Positions 62,337 to 64,000 of a stretch of DNA of 64,000 nt are shown here, one piece after another. Numbering within the stretch: position 1 is the stretch's first letter; each line of letters opens with the position of its first letter. The DNA comes from CALDTK01 sp963837005. GTDB taxonomy: Bacteria > Bacteroidota > Bacteroidia > Chitinophagales > Saprospiraceae. The position numbers and the translations under genes are program-made. Location: NCBI GenBank assembly GCA_963837005.1, contig CAWIMC010000018.1, forward strand, positions 62,001 to 126,000, in the 5' to 3' direction. Below the pieces are notes generated by a model, which searched no databases, was not told the DNA's origin, and worked only from the letters and a program-made list of their open reading frames with translations.

Positions 62337-64000
62337 ATGCTCCACGATTCGGCTTTCGCCAAAGCCCACCGCTCCTCCGTCCCTTACCTCGCCTTTATCC
62401 TAACGGTCCTCTGCTGCTTATATACGGTTTTGGCGAAAGCCCAAGCCCCCAACGATACCCGCGCCACGGCCTCACAACTCACCGTAGGCGCACCGGAGAG
62501 GTGCAACCCCACGAAAGGCAATATCTCCGACGCCTTCGCCAGTCTCGCCGAACCGCCGTGCGCACCCCTAGATGCCCGCGGAACGCGGCGCGACCTGTGG
62601 TACTACTTTGTCACGACCGCGGCCTCGACCACCATCGTCCTCGACGTGATCGGGGGCTCGCCGGGGACGCTGTACTTCAACGCGACGCTCACCGACGGGA
62701 CCGCTCTACAGTGCCGGACCGTCAACGCCTGGGCGGCCGTGCGACTCTACTTCGACGACCGTGCCGTCGGGGATACCGTCTACATCCAGCTCGCCGGCCT
62801 CGACCCGTACGCGTACACGACCTTCAACATTTGCGCCTTCGAGACCCCGCCCTGCCTGCCGCCGACCAACATCAACATGACGGTGGGCCAGAACTGGACG
62901 CAGCTCTACTTTCAAAATGCCGACGGCTCCTCTGCAAGTGTCGGAGGACGGCGCTACCGCGCCCTCGCTGGCCCAGCGGGCTACCGACCGGCCTTTGGCA
63001 AACCCGACACGACCGCCGTGGGTGGCCGTCAACCGCTCACCGTCTGGGGCTTGACACCGGGCGAGTTCTACTACATCTACCTTCAGGAACAGTGCAGCCT
63101 CACCGAGCAAAGCGTCGCCCTGCGCCCGTCCCAAAACTTCCGGCAAAAACCCGCGGGCTCGCCTCCTGGGGACTCCTTGCGCGGTGTGCTACGTGACAGC
63201 GGGCGTCCGCAAACGCTCGCGACCGAATTGACGGGCTGCTTCCCCACCCCAGGCACGACGCGCTCGGCCACCGCGGAGGCTGGACTGCCGGCAGGATGTG
63301 GCGGCGAGGCCGACGACGATGTTTGGTACTCGATCAAACCAGCGGGCACGCAGTACCGCGTCATCCTCACGCCGGCACCGGGCATCTCGACCGATCTCGT
63401 GCTGGAGGTCCGCGACGCCGACCTCAAGCTCATCGATTGCATCAACGAGGCGCCGGGCGGCACCAGCGAGGTCTACAACAAATACGATTTCACGCCCGGT
63501 GCGCAGTACTACTTCCGCGTGTACACGGCCGAAGCGGGCGCGGTGGCGGATTACGAGATCTGCATCATCGCGACAGACCGCCCCATCCTCACCGACACCG
63601 GCTGCACGGATGCGCTCCGTTTCACGATCGACGGTACCGGCGCGAAGGGCGACTTCGTGGATGTGCTCACGCCCGCGGGCGAGATCGTTGTCTCGATCGA
63701 GAACACAATAAATCTCGGCGCCGTCAAGGTCAGCTACTTCGGCGCGCGGGATAGCGTGCGGGTGCTTGCCACCGACTCCGTGCCGGTGTACTACGGCCGC
63801 AGCAACATCACCATCGAGCCGGAGCGCCAGCCGAACGAAGGTGACTCGGTGACGGTACGGTTCTACATCTCGGGCGGGGACTTGATTGGTCTCGCGCAAG
63901 TCGGCGCGGTGCAGGGCCTGGGGCCAAATATCGAGGCGATCCCAGATCGGATACCACCCAGCAATTCCGGCAGCAGTGGCGGCGGTGGCACGAGTACCCG
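62337..64000 (+). CDS. Large secreted protein with repeated beta domains, 3' end outside the window
   Basis: The frame from ATG 62337 has no stop to the window end (over 550 residues). A hydrophobic segment (SSVPYLAFILTVLCCLYTVL) is followed by a probable cleavage after AKA and the mature start QAPNDTRATASQLTVGAPER. Then beta-sandwich units of the kind often called PPC-like: CAPLDARGTRRDLWYYFVTT and later GCGGEADDDVWYSIKPAGTQ with YRVILTPAPG, each with W-Y and D-D patterns. A Gly/Ser-rich linker lies at the edge. Such proteins are typically surface-exposed and carry a C-terminal sorting domain, which would lie beyond the window. Confidence 0.75.
   Translation, partial: MLHDSAFAKAHRSSVPYLAFILTVLCCLYTVLAKAQAPNDTRATASQLTVGAPERCNPTKGNISDAFASLAEPPCAPLDARGTRRDLWYYFVTTAASTTIVLDVIGGSPGTLYFNATLTDGTALQCRTVNAWAAVRLYFDDRAVGDTVYIQLAGLDPYAYTTFNICAFETPPCLPPTNINMTVGQNWTQLYFQNADGSSASVGGRRYRALAGPAGYRPAFGKPDTTAVGGRQPLTVWGLTPGEFYYIYLQEQCSLTEQSVALRPSQNFRQKPAGSPPGDSLRGVLRDSGRPQTLATELTGCFPTPGTTRSATAEAGLPAGCGGEADDDVWYSIKPAGTQYRVILTPAPGISTDLVLEVRDADLKLIDCINEAPGGTSEVYNKYDFTPGAQYYFRVYTAEAGAVADYEICIIATDRPILTDTGCTDALRFTIDGTGAKGDFVDVLTPAGEIVVSIENTINLGAVKVSYFGARDSVRVLATDSVPVYYGRSNITIEPERQPNEGDSVTVRFYISGGDLIGLAQVGAVQGLGPNIEAIPDRIPPSNSGSSGGGGTST
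62351..62365 (-). repeat. GTTTT-hairpin element, imperfect
   Basis: Stem GGC/GCC, loop GAAA, leader GCTTT. In the first codons of the large secreted protein, read as S-A-F-A-K-A. Confidence 0.6.
62427..62441 (+). repeat. GTTTT-hairpin element, copy 51
   Basis: Stem GGC/GCC, loop GAAA. Forms the signal peptide cleavage region V-L-A-K-A of the large secreted protein. Confidence 0.9.

Overview
The window is GC-rich bacterial DNA from the phylum Bacteroidota, most likely a marine Saprospirales/Lewinella-type organism. The evidence is a SprA gene and a GldH lipoprotein gene (gliding and type IX secretion), secreted proteins with type IX C-terminal sorting domains, Bacteroidota-type TAnnTTTG promoter boxes, the ftsH-rsfS/birA neighbourhood, and futalosine-pathway menaquinone synthesis (mqnC). 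No rRNA, tRNA, CRISPR array or recognisable transposase gene was seen.

Layout. 1-2.4 kb: two tandem outer-membrane barrel paralogues. 2.4-4.3 kb: a metal ABC transporter (binding protein plus ATPase, no adjacent permease) behind a palindromic operator. 4.3-10.2 kb: a type IX-secreted SGNH esterase, an alpha/beta hydrolase, a DUF547 protein, a TPR lipoprotein and a thioredoxin-like protein. 10.4-15.7 kb: a four-gene 4-hydroxyproline catabolic cluster (deaminase, ketoglutarate semialdehyde dehydrogenase, epimerase, D-amino-acid dehydrogenase) interrupted by an antisense RelE/ParE-type toxin-antitoxin pair. 15.9-21.6 kb: a decaying zone with a radical SAM pseudogene, copies of its C-terminal module, an AT-rich foreign-looking gene and a Gfo/Idh/MocA oxidoreductase. 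21.6-32.1 kb: a large unknown secreted protein, ruvA and sprA (reading frame broken about five times). 32-43.4 kb: lipoproteins, a barrel protein, grpE-dnaJ, gldH, an acyl-CoA dehydrogenase, a site-2 protease, a Skp-like chaperone and a histidine kinase/response regulator pair. 43.5-55.8 kb: ftsH, rsfS, birA, a candidate structured RNA, cinA, an E2 acyltransferase, an OmpA/TPR protein, a methyltransferase, a GHMP kinase, pyrD and nadC. 55.9-64 kb: a probable type II restriction-modification pair, a Uma2 nuclease, mqnC, an AAA ATPase with its own operator, and a large secreted protein running off the end.

The most striking signal cuts across all of this. A short element, GTTTT followed directly by a 2-3 bp hairpin with a four-base GNNA loop (for example GTTTT-GGC-GAAA-GCC), occurs at least 51 times in perfect form, 26 on plus and 25 on minus, in genes and between them. 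The stem sequence changes but stays complementary: GGC/GCC, GCC/GGC, GCG/CGC, CGC/GCG, GCT/AGC, GAG/CTC, GAC/GTC, GC/GC. The same element is read in different codon phases in unrelated genes, so it is selected or spread as nucleic acid, not as protein. This looks like a genome-wide family of folded single-strand recognition sites; its user is not encoded in an obvious way here.

A second theme is broken reading frames. About ten apparent single-base frame shifts hit genes expected to be intact (sprA, DUF547, the aldehyde dehydrogenase, the methyltransferase). Some may be sequence errors; the radical SAM gene, with two nonsense codons as well, looks genuinely dead. All counts were made by eye.
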